From Virgifigura deserti (GTDB lineage: Bacteria; Pseudomonadota; Alphaproteobacteria; Dongiales; Dongiaceae): 64,000 bases of DNA. The stretch spans positions 372,001 to 436,000 of the forward strand of contig QOZR01000003.1 in assembly GCA_003576685.1 (NCBI GenBank). The letters run 5' to 3'. Below are positions 37,233 through 45,383 of this stretch, piece by piece (position 1 is the first letter of the stretch; the number at the start of each line of letters is the position of its first letter). The position numbers and the translations under genes are program-made. A model generated the notes under the pieces. The model saw only the letters and a list, made by a program, of their open reading frames with translations, searched no databases and was not told where the DNA came from.

Positions 37233-37547
37233 TCAGCGAAGCGGCGAGAACGAAGCAGGCTTGAGAATCTTGCATTCCATTGTCTCGATCAGCGCCTGGA
37301 TCTTCGGCAGAAAGGCCTGCCAGACCGGGTCCTGCAGCAGTGCGGCCCGACGCTGGTCGCGGTCTTCGAGGCTTTCGAACGCCCAGATATGCACGATCTG
37401 GTTCAGCGGCCCGATGTCCGTCGAGAAATAGCCGACGAGCTGGCCGAGATAGCCCCGCTGAATCGCAATCCCCTCCTGCTCGACCAGCCGGAGATATGCG
37501 GGCACGGTGCCTGTCTTCAGCCGATAGGTCCGCTCTTCGTAGATCAT
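37233..37547 (-). CDS. NIPSNAP family protein
   Basis: A 104-residue dimeric alpha/beta-barrel protein. YEERTYRLKTGTVPAYLRLV is the family N-terminus, and LNQIVHIWAFESLEDRDQRR is the central motif. A strong AGGAGGGG lies before the ATG. The function of bacterial NIPSNAP proteins is unclear; some act as small enzymes or ligand binders in degradation operons. It follows the aldehyde dehydrogenase gene by 10 bases. Confidence 0.9.
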   Translation of the reverse strand: MIYEERTYRLKTGTVPAYLRLVEQEGIAIQRGYLGQLVGYFSTDIGPLNQIVHIWAFESLEDRDQRRAALLQDPVWQAFLPKIQALIETMECKILKPASFSPLR

Positions 37548-37557
37548 CGCCCCCTCC

Positions 37558-39039
37558 TCACCGCATCACGAACGGGTCGCCCATCGGCGCGTCGGAGGTG
37601 TTGATCCACACCGTCTTCGTGCGCGTATAGTCGAGGAGCGTCTCCTGCCCCGCCTCACGCCCGTAGCCGCTCGATTTGTAGCCGCCGAAGGGCGCCACGG
37701 GAGACACGGCACGGTAGGTGTTGATCCAGACGACGCCTGACCGGATTCGGCGCATCACCCGCAGGGCGCGCGCCACGTCCCGCGTGAAGATTCCCGCGGC
37801 AAGGCCGTAATCGGTATCATTGGCGGCGGCAATGGCCTGTTCCTCGTCATCGAACCGGAAGGCGCTCAGCACCGGCCCGAACAGCTCCTCGCGCGCGGCG
37901 GCGATGTCCGCCGTGGGACAGGAGAGGATCGTCGGCTCGTAGTACCAGCCCCGCAGCCCCGCCGGGCGGCGGCCTCCGGTCACGAGCGTCGCGCCGGCGT
38001 CGAGGGAGCGAGCCACCGCGCTCTCGACATGCTCGAGCTGCGGCGCGGTGGCGAGCGGCCCCATCTCCGTCCCGTCGTCGAGCGGGTCACCTATGCGGAT
38101 GCTCCGCGCGCGCGCGGCGACCCGCTCCATAACCGCATCGAAGACGCGTGCATGGACGAATACCCGCGATCCGGCAACGCAGCTCTGACCGGTGGCGCCG
38201 AAATTGCCGGCGATGATGCTGTTTGCCGCGGTATCGAGATCTGCATCCTCAAACACCAGGATCGGCGACTTGCCGCCGAGCTCGAGCGATACGACCGCCA
38301 GATTCTCGGCGCTGTTGCGGATCACGTGCCGCGCTGTGGCCGGCCCGCCGGTGAAGGCAATACGGGCGACGAGGGAATGGCTCGTCAGCACCCGCCCGCA
38401 TGGCTCGCCGAGTCCGGTCACGACATTGACGACGCCGGGCGGGAAGCCGGCCTCGTCGCACAGCTTCGCAAGCTCCAGGAGGGGCGCCGGCCCCTGTTCC
38501 GATGCCTTGAGCACCACTGCGTTGCCCGCGGCCAGGGCCGGGCCGATCTTGACCGCCGCCAGCATCAATTGCGAGTTCCAGGGCACGATGGCGGCGACGA
38601 CGCCGATCGGCTCGCGCACCGTCATGACGAAAAGATTGGGCTTGTCGATCGGCAGCGTCGCCCCTTCGAGCTTATCCGCGGCGCCGGCGAAATAGTGGAA
38701 ATACTCGGCGACATAGCGGATCTGGCTTCGGGTCTCGCGGATCAGCTTGCCCGTGTCGGTCGTCTCCGCCCGGGCGATCATATCCGCCCGCTCGGCAACG
38801 AGATCGGCGAGCCGCCGCAGCAGCTTGCCGCGCTGGGTTGCACTCATTTGCGCCCAGGGACCTTCCGTCATGGCGCGATGCGCCGCGCGCACGGCGCGAT
38901 CGACATCGCCCGCCCCGGCATTGGGAAAGCGCGCCCACGCCTCCCCGGTCGCCGGATTGACGCTCTCCAGCCGCGCTCCGCCCTCGGCATCGATCCAGGC
39001 GCCGTCCACGAACATCTGATATTCGGTGAGTGTCGTCAT
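37558..39039 (-). CDS. NAD(P)-dependent aldehyde dehydrogenase
   Basis: A 493-residue ALDH. The general base Glu lies in VSLELGGKSPILVFEDAD and the nucleophile in GATGQSCVAGSRVFVHARVF. Cofactor motifs are VVAAIVPWNSQLMLAAVKIG and AFTGGPATARHVI. The C-terminal PFGGYKSSGYGREAGQETL is intact. It resembles betaine-aldehyde or hydroxymuconic-semialdehyde dehydrogenases but substrate cannot be fixed. ATG overlaps the hydrolase stop (ATGA). Confidence 0.93.
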   Translation of the reverse strand: MTTLTEYQMFVDGAWIDAEGGARLESVNPATGEAWARFPNAGAGDVDRAVRAAHRAMTEGPWAQMSATQRGKLLRRLADLVAERADMIARAETTDTGKLIRETRSQIRYVAEYFHYFAGAADKLEGATLPIDKPNLFVMTVREPIGVVAAIVPWNSQLMLAAVKIGPALAAGNAVVLKASEQGPAPLLELAKLCDEAGFPPGVVNVVTGLGEPCGRVLTSHSLVARIAFTGGPATARHVIRNSAENLAVVSLELGGKSPILVFEDADLDTAANSIIAGNFGATGQSCVAGSRVFVHARVFDAVMERVAARARSIRIGDPLDDGTEMGPLATAPQLEHVESAVARSLDAGATLVTGGRRPAGLRGWYYEPTILSCPTADIAAAREELFGPVLSAFRFDDEEQAIAAANDTDYGLAAGIFTRDVARALRVMRRIRSGVVWINTYRAVSPVAPFGGYKSSGYGREAGQETLLDYTRTKTVWINTSDAPMGDPFVMR

Positions 39040-39869
39040 GACGCAGCCTTCTTGTCTGGCGCTCCGTTCTCCGCGGACAGGAACGCGTCGATAAGCGCCG
39101 CCACCTCGTCCGGCACCTCGATCGGTGTGAGGTGACGCTGACCATCGATGATCCGGCAGATTGCGTGGGGCACGCGATCCGCCAATCTCCGGGCCATCTC
39201 CGGCGTGGAGCGCTGATCGTCCGCACCGGTCGCGACCAGCGTCGGCACCCGGATCTCCTCTACTTTCTGCGAGAGCTCACGGTCGGCCGTCGCGAACACC
39301 GTATAGGCGGCGGCGTAGGCAGCCACGTCGTTGGCGCTCATATGCCGCCGGACGGCAGCAACGATTTCGGGATGTGCAAGGCGGAATGAGGGCGTGAACC
39401 AACGCTCCAGCGCAGCTTCGACGCCGGCCACATAGCCACCCGCTCGCACGTCGCGGACCCGCGCCTCAATCGCGGATCGCTCCGCCGGGTTTCGGTCGAA
39501 GACCGTATTGAGCAGCACGAGACGGCCAAGCCTGCCGCCATGCGCAATGGCGAAGGCCTGCGCCACCAGACCGCCCATCGAGAAACCGACGAGGTCGAAA
39601 CGCGCAAGCCCCAACTCGTTGGTCAAGGCCGTAAGCTGCGCGACGAAATCATCCAATCGGTACGGGCCGGGCGGTTTCGTGCTGCCACCATGGCCGAGCA
39701 TGTCATAGCGTAGGATGCGGTACCCGTGGCCAAGCCGCTCCACGACCGCTTCCCACATCCCGAGATCCATCCCGACCCCGTGTACCAGCACCACAGGCGC
39801 CCCCTCGCCGGAGACGCGGTAGCGCGTTCCGTGGGTCAGGCCATCCCGGGCAGGCGCGGCGAGATTCAT
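39036..39869 (-). CDS. Alpha/beta-hydrolase
   Basis: A 277-residue hydrolase of the RutD/MhpC/PcaD type. The oxyanion strand VVLVHGVGMDLGMW, nucleophile elbow LVGFSMGGLVAQA, acid residue in ATGADDQRSTPEMA and base in DGQRHLTPIEVPDEV are all present. It overlaps both neighbours by 4 bases, so it is tightly coupled to the AA_synth and ALDH genes. Confidence 0.92.
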   Translation of the reverse strand: MNLAAPARDGLTHGTRYRVSGEGAPVVLVHGVGMDLGMWEAVVERLGHGYRILRYDMLGHGGSTKPPGPYRLDDFVAQLTALTNELGLARFDLVGFSMGGLVAQAFAIAHGGRLGRLVLLNTVFDRNPAERSAIEARVRDVRAGGYVAGVEAALERWFTPSFRLAHPEIVAAVRRHMSANDVAAYAAAYTVFATADRELSQKVEEIRVPTLVATGADDQRSTPEMARRLADRVPHAICRIIDGQRHLTPIEVPDEVAALIDAFLSAENGAPDKKAAS

Positions 39870-40459
39870 GCCCCACCCTTCTCGGCCGCCATGTCCTTCA
39901 TGTCCTGATAGCGGTCGCCGATACGCGGATGAAGGCGACCGCCGGTGGCGGCCCCGAGCGCCACGACGATCTCGTCCGGGCCCGGCGCGTCATTGATGGT
40001 GAACTCGACGGTCAGGTAGTGCGAGCGCATGCCCTCGTCGAGCTTGTGCATCATGGGGATGGCGATGGCACAGCCCGGTGCCCCGCGCTTGTTCGTAAAG
40101 CTCAGATAGGATTTTCCGCCGACCGCCTCGCGATAGATGTTGCCGAAGCGCAGCGTGTGGATGAGCGCCGAGGCGTGCTCGACCTCGCCCGCCGTTCCGA
40201 CCACCGCGGCCTTGCCATAGGCCTCGACTCCGTCACCACCGCCGCAGGCTTCCAGAATGATCGGAACGAGGCGGCGGCCAAGCTCCGGCGCGACGGACAG
40301 GATGTCCGGCCGTAGATCGTCGACGAAACCGCGCCCGGCCCAGGGGTTGCGAACCACGGCCGCCGCCGCCGCCATCCGGACCGGACTGCCCCCAGGCTTG
40401 CCCCCCTCGACATGGGTGTCCTCGACATAGCGGACGATCTTGCGGATTTCGACGGTCAT
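39866..40459 (-). CDS. AA_synth (DUF1185, PF06684) family protein
   Basis: A 197-residue cytoplasmic protein. Family landmarks are GGSPVRMAAAAAVVRNPWAG, DILSVAPELGRRLVPIILEA, YGKAAVVGTAGEVEHASALI and GAPGCAIAIPMMHKLDEGMR. The name 'amino acid synthesis' is only a guess in the databases. From memory, solved members have a variant of the Bacillus chorismate-mutase fold, related in shape to YjgF/RidA. It is first in the unit AA_synth-hydrolase-ALDH-NIPSNAP-importer. Confidence 0.88.
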   Translation of the reverse strand: MTVEIRKIVRYVEDTHVEGGKPGGSPVRMAAAAAVVRNPWAGRGFVDDLRPDILSVAPELGRRLVPIILEACGGGDGVEAYGKAAVVGTAGEVEHASALIHTLRFGNIYREAVGGKSYLSFTNKRGAPGCAIAIPMMHKLDEGMRSHYLTVEFTINDAPGPDEIVVALGAATGGRLHPRIGDRYQDMKDMAAEKGGA

Positions 40460-40551
40460 GATGCCCTTCCCCGATTTATGTATGCCATAATCTATAATAC
40501 AATCTGTTTGAGGCTGCCAGTGAACTGATGCCAGCCGGGATCCTTCCTTGG

Positions 40552-41265
40552 TTACTGCTGGGCCTCGGCGCTGCGCTGATGCAACACATCCAACGCTGCC
40601 GCGCAGGCCCGCCGGACATGGTCCTTACAGGCCTCCTCCGCCGCGTCGGCATCGCGCCGGCTGATCGCCTCCATGATCCGGTGCATTTCGGCAAGGCTGC
40701 CGGGAGCCCGCCCCGGCTGAGACATCGAGGTGGCGCGCAGATAGACCACCCGCGCGTGCAGCGAACGGATCATGTCGCGGATCAGCGCATTTCCGCAGCC
40801 ATCGAGGAAGACGTCATAGAAGCGCGTCGCCTCGGCGACGATCTCGCGCGTGTCCTTTGTCGCGAAAGCTCTTTCGAGGCGCTCGGTCGCGGCTCTCAAC
40901 TCTGCGATCTGGTGATCCGTCGCCCGTTGCGCGAAAAGCCGCCCGGCCACGCCCTCCAACGCCTCGCGCACCTCATAGATGCGCTGCGCCTCCTCCGCAC
41001 CCACCGTCGCGACGATCGGCCCTTTGTTCGGGACGTTGTGGACCAGCCCCTCGGACTCGAGGTGACGCAATGCCTCGCGCACGCTCGTGCGGCTGACGCC
41101 CGTCAGTTCGCACAACTCGCGTTCGATGAGGCGGTCGCCGGGCTTGAAGCGGAACTCCAGGATCGCGTTGCGCAAGGCATCGAGCACCTGCTGGCGCAAC
41201 GTCACCTTGCTGCGATTGATGCGCAACGACTCGAGGTTGTCGCGCGCCGCCGTCCCCTGGGCCAT
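40552..41265 (-). CDS. GntR (FCD) family transcriptional regulator
   Basis: A 237-residue regulator. The N-terminal winged helix reads LRQQVLDALRNAILEFRFKP, then GDRLIERELCELTGVSRTSV and REALRHLESEGLVHNVPNKG. A C-terminal FCD helical domain follows (RIYEVREALEGVAGRLFAQR; residues Asp/His for a metal site, e.g. FYDVFLDGCGN). A palindrome 16 bases upstream of the ATG is a likely autoregulatory site. Confidence 0.93.
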   Translation of the reverse strand: MAQGTAARDNLESLRINRSKVTLRQQVLDALRNAILEFRFKPGDRLIERELCELTGVSRTSVREALRHLESEGLVHNVPNKGPIVATVGAEEAQRIYEVREALEGVAGRLFAQRATDHQIAELRAATERLERAFATKDTREIVAEATRFYDVFLDGCGNALIRDMIRSLHARVVYLRATSMSQPGRAPGSLAEMHRIMEAISRRDADAAEEACKDHVRRACAAALDVLHQRSAEAQQ

Positions 41266-41281
41266 GGCCCGATCTCTCCCG

Positions 41282-41294
41282 TAATACGGTATTA
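41282..41294. promoter_or_regulatory. Candidate GntR operator at its own gene
   Basis: TAATAC-G-GTATTA is a perfect 6+1+6 palindrome, 16 bases before the gntR ATG. A 12-of-13 match occurs at 43143-43155 before the flavin reductase gene. One half-site (TAATAC) also occurs at 40495-40500 before the AA_synth gene. Confidence 0.65.
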
Positions 41295-41317
41295 GCGATT
41301 AGCGCTTCTATCCTGAA

Positions 41318-41355
41318 AGAGTGGTGGGCTCAAGGCTGCCTCGGCACACCACTCT
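41318..41355 (-). terminator. Inverted repeat behind the monooxygenase gene
   Basis: AGAGTGGTG and CACCACTCT form a 9-base stem with a 20-base loop, 30 bases after the monooxygenase stop. It may end the flavin reductase-monooxygenase transcript before gntR. There is no U-run, so this is tentative. Confidence 0.45.
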
Positions 41356-41385
41356 CTGAAGAGCGACGGTCCCGCCTTTCATCCA

Positions 41386-42459
41386 TTATGCAACCGCCAC
41401 GCGCTCCTTCGAACTCGGTTCGGCGAAAGCGGGCATGACCTCATTGATGAACAGCTTCAGCGATTTCTTTTGAAGCTCCATCGGCAGGCCATAGCTTGCA
41501 TAGTAGAGGAAATCGTCGACGCCCAGCGCCTCATACCGCTTCAGCTTCGCGATCACCTCGTCCGGCGTTCCGAACATCAGATTGGTCCGTAGCATGGTCG
41601 GATCGTACTCGGCCCGATGCTCCAGGCTCGCGAGGTCGATCTCCTCCGGGAAGCCATTGTCGACCGCACCCAGCTCCCGGAACAAATTCTCGAACTGCGC
41701 CGCGACACGCTGAAGAGACTTCACATAGGGTTCCCAGTCATCGGGCTTTTCGTAGACCGCGCTGTGGCGCATCGTCATGAAACGAGGGCGCTTGGTTCCC
41801 GCGGGTGCATTGGCCAAGGCGGTTTCGAAACGCTCCATATAGGTTTCGACCTCGGCGAACTCGCGCGTCAGCGCCCAGGTCATGATGTTGCAGCCGCTGT
41901 CGAGCGCCCACTGGAATGAAACCGGATTGCGCGCCGCCACCCAGAGCGGAGGATGCGGCTGCTGCAGCGGCTTCGGGCAGGAGGTCGCCTTCGGAAAGGA
42001 CCAGAATTGCCCGTCATGCGCATAATCCCCCTGCCAGAGCTGCTTCAGAATCGGCAGCATCTCGAGCATATAGGGCACGCTTTCCTGGGTCTTCAGGCCG
42101 CGCGCCATCCGATTGAACTCGCGCTGGTAGGCACCGCAGCCGAGGCCGAACTCTAGGCGACCGCCGGTCAGCAGATCGAGCATGGCGGCTTCGCCGGCGA
42201 GCTTGATCGGGTGCCAGTAGGCCGCCACGACCACGCCCGTTCCCAGACGAATGCGATTCGTGTGCGCCCCCCACCAGGCCAGAAGCTGGAACGGCGCCGG
42301 GGCGATCGTCATCTCTATTGCGTGATGCTCGGCCGCCCAGGTGATGTCGAAGCCCGCCTCGTCCGCCATCTGAACCATCTCGAGCGTGTGGCGCGCGACC
42401 TCCTGCATGTCGGTGCCGGGGCTCATCCGCTCCATATTGATCGCAAGACTGAACTTCAT
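41386..42459 (-). CDS. Luciferase-like (LLM) flavin-dependent monooxygenase
   Basis: A 357-residue TIM-barrel monooxygenase that uses FMNH2 from a partner reductase and O2. MKFSLAINMERMSPGTDMQE starts 7 bases after AGGAGG; a 10-codon upstream extension is rejected. Family text includes ADEAGFDITWAAEHHAIEMT, RIRLGTGVVVAAYWHPIKLA and TGGRLEFGLGCGAYQREFNR. The central insertion and Gly-rich GTPDEVIAKLKRYEALGVDD are typical. The flavin reductase gene lies 29 bases upstream on the same strand, which supports a two-component system. Substrate unknown. Confidence 0.92.
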   Translation of the reverse strand: MKFSLAINMERMSPGTDMQEVARHTLEMVQMADEAGFDITWAAEHHAIEMTIAPAPFQLLAWWGAHTNRIRLGTGVVVAAYWHPIKLAGEAAMLDLLTGGRLEFGLGCGAYQREFNRMARGLKTQESVPYMLEMLPILKQLWQGDYAHDGQFWSFPKATSCPKPLQQPHPPLWVAARNPVSFQWALDSGCNIMTWALTREFAEVETYMERFETALANAPAGTKRPRFMTMRHSAVYEKPDDWEPYVKSLQRVAAQFENLFRELGAVDNGFPEEIDLASLEHRAEYDPTMLRTNLMFGTPDEVIAKLKRYEALGVDDFLYYASYGLPMELQKKSLKLFINEVMPAFAEPSSKERVAVA

Positions 42460-42488
42460 TCTGCATCCTCCTGGCTGCTCTCGGGACA

Positions 42489-43061
42489 TTAGTTCCGGCG
42501 CGCGAGATTGTGCGGGCCTGCTACCGAAGACCCATCGTTGGCGGTTTCTCGCGCTTGGGTTTCGTCATATCGGCCGAGCGGAAGGTAACTGCCCTGACAG
42601 TAGGCGAGCGGCCGTCGCGCGCTCCGCTCGAACGCCAGCACCTCGCCGATCAGGATGATGTGGTCGCCGGCCTCGAGACGCTGTCGGACCGCGCAGTCCA
42701 GCCAGGCCAGCGAGCCCTCGATGATGGGAGCACCGGTTACCCTGACACTGTGGGAAACGCCGGCGAACTTGTCGGGCCGCTTCGACGCGAACCGCACCGA
42801 TAGTGCTTGCTGGTCATCGCTGAGGATATTCACCGCAAAGCCGCGCGCCGCCAGGAAAGCCGGGCAGCTTCCAGCCGTGCGCGCAATGCACACGAGGACG
42901 AGCGGCGGATCGAGCGACACCGAAGTGAACGAGTTGGCGGTTAACCCCCGCGGCGCCCCATCGTCACCAATCGTCGTGACGACCGTCACGCCGGTCACGA
43001 ACGTGCCCAGCGTCCGACGCAGCGCGCCGATACCCTCCTCGCCTCCACCGGACTTCGCCAT
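42489..43061 (-). CDS. Flavin reductase (RutF/HpaC-like)
   Basis: A 190-residue flavin reductase domain protein. LRRTLGTFVTGVTVVTTIGD, GLTANSFTSVSLDPPLVLVC, GFAVNILSDDQQALSVRFAS and a final GDHIILIGEVLAF are characteristic. It should reduce FMN with NAD(P)H for the adjacent monooxygenase. The ATG at 43061 is used; the frame opens nine codons earlier. Confidence 0.93.
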   Translation of the reverse strand: MAKSGGGEEGIGALRRTLGTFVTGVTVVTTIGDDGAPRGLTANSFTSVSLDPPLVLVCIARTAGSCPAFLAARGFAVNILSDDQQALSVRFASKRPDKFAGVSHSVRVTGAPIIEGSLAWLDCAVRQRLEAGDHIILIGEVLAFERSARRPLAYCQGSYLPLGRYDETQARETANDGSSVAGPHNLARRN

Positions 43062-43126
43062 GCGCAGCCTCACAGCTCGGAAAACCAACGGAGATCAGCT
43101 TAGCGATCTTGGAGTTCCCCGACCTG

Positions 43127-43172
43127 CTCGGACTCGGCGGAATAATACGATATTATTTCCTCCGAGTCCGAG
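43127..43172. promoter_or_regulatory. 46-base hairpin containing a GntR-like palindrome
   Basis: CTCGGACTCGG (43127-43137) pairs with CCGAGTCCGAG (43162-43172), and inside it GGAATAATA pairs with TATTATTTCC with one bulge. The centre includes TAATACGATATTA (43143-43155), differing at one position from the palindrome before gntR. It lies between the pucR stop (9 bases away) and the flavin reductase start, so it may end one transcript and control the next. Confidence 0.6.
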
Positions 43173-43180
43173 GAATACGG

Positions 43181-44986
43181 TCAATCGGCGCTGTTCACGA
43201 CCCCTCGGATCCGGAGCGCCAGCAGGAGAGCCAGCCGGGTGTCGGGAGCATCCAGATCGACGCCGAACAGCTCGTTCAGCCGCTTGAGACGGTAGCGGAG
43301 TGTCGTGACGTGAATGCCCAGGGCATCGGCACATGCCTGATAGCGGCATAGATGGGTGAGAAAGGTGTCGAGGGTGGGCAGGAAGTCGGAGCGGTGCTGG
43401 CGATCGAAAACCTCGATCGCGCCGAGGGTGTCGGTGACGAATCGGCGAAGCTCCGCCCTGTCGGCGGCCGCGAGCAGTTGCGCCAAGGGACCAAAATCGG
43501 CCTCTTTGACCATACCCCGTCGCCCGACGCGCTGACCGAGCTCAAGCAGCCGGGAGCAGTCCTGCCGCGCCGCCTGGTAGTCCTCGGGCTTGGTGCAAAG
43601 TCGGCTGAGAACAGCGATCGGCTTAGACTCCGAAACCCAAGCTATCTCGTCTATCAGGCGCTGAACCAACAGCTCCGCGGATGTCTCGTCACCCGCGGCC
43701 TGCGGCAGGAACACGACGAACGCATCACCGTCGAAGAAAGCGGTAACGCCGGCCGTCCGCTGGCCCGCCGTCCTGAGCAAGCTGCGCAGCAGGTCGGCGC
43801 GCCGGTTCGCCGGCAGCGAAGATCGGTCCTCGGGCGCGAGCGTGAGCACGGCGAGGCGCGCCGGCATGTCCACCGCCAAGCCGAGATGACCGGCACGCTC
43901 CAGAGTTTCGGTCCGATCGCGCCAGTTGCCGCTGAACAGCCGGCCGAAGAACTCGCCGTGGGTTTCCGCCTGCGTGATAAAGCGCACATGAGCTCGCATG
44001 AGCTGAACGGTCAGCGCGAACCGGGCTTCCTCGGCGACCAGCGCGTCGAATGCGTCAAGATCGCCGGCGTCCGTGAAGAGCATGAGGCCGCCTAGCACGA
44101 TGCCGTCGACGACGAACGGCTCGACGAAAGCTTCGGCCTCGACATCGAAGCCGAACGGGGCCAGACCGATGCGCCGCCGGCTCGAGAAGCGGGAGGGCTG
44201 CATCGAATGCAGGAGATGGGCGAACGCCCGTGCCCCCTGCTGTGCGACGATCGAGGCCCACTCGGCATCGCACACGCCCGTGGGTGCCGGCGAACCCTGC
44301 GCCAGAGCCTGGTTTGTCGTCAGATCGACGAGGAGAAGCGGATAGGGGAGCCTCGCAGCGACGATTTCGAGAACGGACGACAAGCTCCCCCCTGCCAGGA
44401 CCTGCTCCATCGACGTCGCGTGGACATCGAGCGTTTGGCGCAGCCGAATCACCTGCTGTTGCTCGACACGAAGGAGGTGGGCCTTCTCGACAGCCAGCGA
44501 TGCGAGACGGGCCGCGGTTTCCAGGAAGACCAGCTCGTCCGGCTCGACGGTTCGACGCTCATGGGCATGAACCGACATCACCATCGCACGGCCGCGTTCG
44601 TCGGTCGCCTGCAGGGGCAGCAGCACGACGGTCCGGTAGTCGCGCTGCCTCGCATCGCGCTGGTAGCCGGGATAGTCAGCGGCCTCCTGCGCATCGGCGA
44701 TGACGAGGGAGGTCCCGGCCTCCAGAACCTGCCGGGTCGGGCTCGTCTCCAGCAACCAGCGCTCGTCGGCGACGGCGTTCGTTTCGAAATAGGGGTCGTG
44801 GCGGGCGACCAGAACCGAATAGCCGCTCGTCCGGTCGAGGGCCATGATGGCGCTGCTCGACCAGAGGGAGCGTTGGCACACCGCCATGGCGATTCGCCGC
44901 AGGACGTCCGTGAGCTCGGTTCCGGAGTTGACCAGGCTGGCGATGTGGCCGAGGCCTTTCAGACGATCCTCAAGGCTCGATGGCAT
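43181..44986 (-). CDS. GAF-PucR family transcriptional regulator
   Basis: A regulator of 601 residues from MPSSLEDRLKGLGHIASLVN; the frame is open a further 28 codons. An N-terminal GAF domain (about 10-150; VRRIAMAVC-like text reads VLRRIAMAVCQRSLWSSSAI) precedes a PucR/CdaR middle region. The C-terminal HTH_30 reads LTHLCRYQACADALGIHVTT and LRYRLKRLNELFGVDLDAPD. PucR/CdaR proteins activate catabolic operons for purines, sugars or aromatics. Its stop is 120 bases before the flavin reductase gene, so it is probably the local activator. Confidence 0.9.
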   Translation of the reverse strand: MPSSLEDRLKGLGHIASLVNSGTELTDVLRRIAMAVCQRSLWSSSAIMALDRTSGYSVLVARHDPYFETNAVADERWLLETSPTRQVLEAGTSLVIADAQEAADYPGYQRDARQRDYRTVVLLPLQATDERGRAMVMSVHAHERRTVEPDELVFLETAARLASLAVEKAHLLRVEQQQVIRLRQTLDVHATSMEQVLAGGSLSSVLEIVAARLPYPLLLVDLTTNQALAQGSPAPTGVCDAEWASIVAQQGARAFAHLLHSMQPSRFSSRRRIGLAPFGFDVEAEAFVEPFVVDGIVLGGLMLFTDAGDLDAFDALVAEEARFALTVQLMRAHVRFITQAETHGEFFGRLFSGNWRDRTETLERAGHLGLAVDMPARLAVLTLAPEDRSSLPANRRADLLRSLLRTAGQRTAGVTAFFDGDAFVVFLPQAAGDETSAELLVQRLIDEIAWVSESKPIAVLSRLCTKPEDYQAARQDCSRLLELGQRVGRRGMVKEADFGPLAQLLAAADRAELRRFVTDTLGAIEVFDRQHRSDFLPTLDTFLTHLCRYQACADALGIHVTTLRYRLKRLNELFGVDLDAPDTRLALLLALRIRGVVNSAD

Positions 44987-45020
44987 ACCGGCTGTCCCGC
45001 TCTCTTGGCGACCCGCAAAC

Positions 45021-45201
45021 ATGCGGCTACTGGTGAAGGAGTTCATCGCCGAGTACCACCGGGAGGTCAACCGACTTGCTGCCGGCGCACCTGGAGCGGA
45101 GCCGTCTATAGAGCGGCCTGCGGCGGGTCGAACGGGAGGTTCGCGAGATCATCGATGCCATCAAGACAGGCCTTCGCAGCCCGAGCTTGGCGGACGAGCT
45201 G
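45021..45201 (+). pseudogene. Serine recombinase, C-terminal remnant
   Basis: One frame reads LLVKEFIAEYHREVNRLAA (45024 on), another LRRVEREVREIIDAIKTGLR then SPSLADEL (to 45201). The pattern 'EYxxExNRL ... VxREIxxIxxAIxxG-xSPSLxxxL' is that of the coiled C-terminal part of large serine recombinases (resolvase/Recombinase families). A frameshift and an in-frame stop separate the pieces, and no catalytic domain remains. Confidence 0.6.
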
Positions 45202-45383
45202 GCTTGCACCTGTCGCGGGCGAGTCGGCGCGGGAATTCGTGACCACCTGTTCCCCTGCCCTCTTCCCGTGATAAGACCATCCCGCCTCGGCGTCGCGAAT
45301 GCGGGGCGTCGCGGATGGGCCGTGGCGATGTGTCGTTACGGTCTTGCCGTCCCGACTCCATCCACCGATCAGAGATAGTCACC

